Positions 5,082 through 6,475 of a stretch of 6,475 nt of DNA are shown here, one piece after another. The position numbers and the translations under genes were made by a program. Numbering within the stretch: position 1 is the first letter of the stretch; the number at the start of each line of letters is the position of its first letter. The stretch spans positions 1 through 6,475 of the forward strand of contig JAODGL010000139.1 of the NCBI GenBank assembly GCA_025464585.1, given 5' to 3'. Under the pieces are notes generated by a model. That model was not told the DNA's origin and made no database searches. It saw only the letters and a program-made list of their open reading frames with translations. Source of the stretch: Methanosarcinales archaeon. Its GTDB lineage: Archaea; Halobacteriota; Syntropharchaeia; Alkanophagales; Methanospirareceae.

Positions 5082-6475
5082 TCACTTTATCTTTACTCCC
5101 TTACCTTTCCATTCACCTACCGGCACCAGGAATCGAACCGCTTCTATCTGCTCCTCCACATTTAGTGTATCCGCGGGATTATTGATTATGTAAAGCGTGG
5201 GATTCGTAACGGCATCTGCAACTACATAAAGCCAGTACTGTTCCTTGAATCTCTTTGCTTTGAACCACTCGTTGCATGTAAGTGCGACAAGCCCTTCACC
5301 CTTTCTCGCCTTTACCTCTATATATCTTATTTCTTCTCTGCCTTTTGACCTTATATCAAATCCCAGATTATCTCTTGACACGTCCTCCGGCACCCTCCCC
5401 ATGGTTCTTTCGTATTCCATTGCAATCTCCATACCTATTCTTTCCACTTCTTCATCACTTACCATATACCTAAATTCAGGCTTTACGAGAACCGCACCCA
5501 GGAACTTCGGCATGGAGATGGTTAAACTCACTTCCTGCTCTATTCCCTTCTGTAACATTTTTAAGGACTCTTCGTATTGCCTCTTTCGCTCTTCTTTGTT
5601 CCTTATCGCAAGTTCCACTTTCTCCCCCTCTGCCTGTCTCACATACAAATCAGCAAGTTCGGCATCCAGCTCACCAATCAGAAATTCCAGTGATTTTATG
5701 CCGTATTTCCTCTTTATCTCCGCTTGCCTCTCCCTTTCTTCAACCATCTCACGCTTGTACTTCTCAACCGAGCCAATGGCATATTCCTGCGCTTTTTCCT
5801 TATCCGGGATTGGTCGGGCGTCATTATTCTGTTCGTTGATGCCTGACCCCTGACTCTCAGCTACTACATCATCTACGGGTACGAAATCCCATAAAATCGC
5901 GGGGTTGACCTCATACATGGATTGTTCTTTATTCTCTAATTCCTGATAGATTGCCATCAGTCTCTTACCCGCAACATCTCCTTTACCATCTTTTACTTCC
6001 CCCTCAAAGAACCATAAAATACCATCATATCTACCTGTAGGGTCTTTAAACACAGCTCCACGCTGCAAATTGGTGGAGTATTTCCTCTTCACCCATTCGA
6101 GTAACGCCTCAAATACTGGATGCCCGAATGATATGAACTCCGCATCAGGATTCTTAAAAGCAATCTCTTTATCAAACGTCACCTTTGGGTATTGCCTCAG
6201 AATAGAGCCGTATCTGTGCTTAAAATCAACCTCTTCTGTTATTTTCCTTATCTCATAGGGAATAGAATCTATTGCCATGAACCCATCCCTACGAACCCTG
6301 AATCTACCACCTGCTTTTTGTATCGCTCTTTTGAAGAACTCCTCAACGTATTCGGGAATCAATCTGTATTCCTTCGCCTTCTCCGCCATCTCCTTTATTC
6401 GCGTATAGTCAATGTGCTTAGTAGCAAGACTCTCTCCTAACACCTCTCTAATATTTGCGATATACTCCTCATCCA
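5082..6475 (-). CDS. C-terminal part of SNF2-type helicase with DUF3883 (NOV_C) domain, partial at right edge
   Basis: The frame is open to the right edge: codons before the GTG at 6443 (DEEYIANIREV) continue in frame, so this is not a start. 463 residues are visible and no ATPase motifs remain in view. The early part (YRLIPEYVEEFFKRAI, then SFGHPVFEALLEWV) fits the post-helicase region of the large SNF2-like helicases found beside DUF1156 methylases. Residues ~235-315 are highly charged and probably a long helix or coiled coil. The last ~120 residues are a DUF3883 domain: LGFDIRS, YIEVKAR, ALTCNEWFKA, YWLYVV and INNPAD. The Asp in GFDIRS (~373) with Glu-x-Lys in IEVK (~386-388) resembles the PD-(D/E)xK nuclease pattern. 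Role by context: DNA translocation in a DISARM-like or related defence system. The helicase assignment is inferred from family architecture, because the ATPase domains lie outside the window. Confidence 0.82.
   Translation of the reverse strand, partial: DEEYIANIREVLGESLATKHIDYTRIKEMAEKAKEYRLIPEYVEEFFKRAIQKAGGRFRVRRDGFMAIDSIPYEIRKITEEVDFKHRYGSILRQYPKVTFDKEIAFKNPDAEFISFGHPVFEALLEWVKRKYSTNLQRGAVFKDPTGRYDGILWFFEGEVKDGKGDVAGKRLMAIYQELENKEQSMYEVNPAILWDFVPVDDVVAESQGSGINEQNNDARPIPDKEKAQEYAIGSVEKYKREMVEERERQAEIKRKYGIKSLEFLIGELDAELADLYVRQAEGEKVELAIRNKEERKRQYEESLKMLQKGIEQEVSLTISMPKFLGAVLVKPEFRYMVSDEEVERIGMEIAMEYERTMGRVPEDVSRDNLGFDIRSKGREEIRYIEVKARKGEGLVALTCNEWFKAKRFKEQYWLYVVADAVTNPTLYIINNPADTLNVEEQIEAVRFLVPVGEWKGKGVKIK

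Noticed and set aside
5245..5853. Plus-strand open frame of 202 codons
   Set aside because: It is antisense to the clear DUF3883 helicase frame, is rich in Ser/Leu/Phe as antisense frames are, and shows no domain.

Overview
All recognisable genes read on the minus strand, so gene order runs from the right edge to the left. The genes look like one operon of a DNA-modification/helicase defence system of the kind built around a DUF1156 adenine methylase and an SNF2-type helicase ending in a DUF3883 (NOV_C) domain. The host is probably an archaeon or another thermophile-like prokaryote. The grounds are many AGA/AGG arginine codons, strong GGAGGT ribosome-binding sites, ATGA start/stop overlaps and a density of MNT/HEPN modules typical of archaea. 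This assignment is inference, and no taxonomic marker is present.

Right to left: (1) 6475-5082 is the C-terminal part of the helicase, open at the window edge. (2) 5044-3110 is a complete 644-residue UvrD/Rep-type superfamily 1 helicase. (3) 3035-1545 is the N-terminal half of the DUF1156 adenine-specific methylase, with the DUF1156 domain, the SAM-binding motif and a zinc-ribbon-like region but no catalytic DPPY. (4) 1555-408 is a run of toxin-antitoxin remnants. (5) 411-1 is the C-terminal half of the same methylase, carrying DPPY, open at the left edge.

The remnants in (4) are a HEPN gene with an internal deletion, an MNT nucleotidyltransferase frameshifted near its end, a small DUF2281-like fragment, an intact MntA-like nucleotidyltransferase and a HepT/DUF86 gene reduced to 35 codons.

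The most notable structure is how the methylase is split. The two halves share the 7-bp sequence CCTGTGG, read as Pro-Val in the same codon phase in both. Joining the halves at that sequence gives one continuous methylase frame running directly into DPPY. The CTGTGG core also marks every boundary between the inserted blocks. Three copies extend to a 19-bp direct repeat (1564-1582, 964-982, 812-830) and the fourth (387-393) is the 7-bp core only. This suggests serial insertion of toxin-antitoxin cassettes at one target site. Both HEPN (toxin-type) genes are gutted, while both nucleotidyltransferase catalytic cores are kept. The C-terminal half has its own ribosome-binding site and an ATGA overlap with the preceding remnant, so the cell may make a two-piece methylase. 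Alternatively, the methylase may be dead unless the insert is removed.

There is no gene-free stretch longer than 300 bases. No tRNA, rRNA, CRISPR array, transposase or clear terminator was seen.
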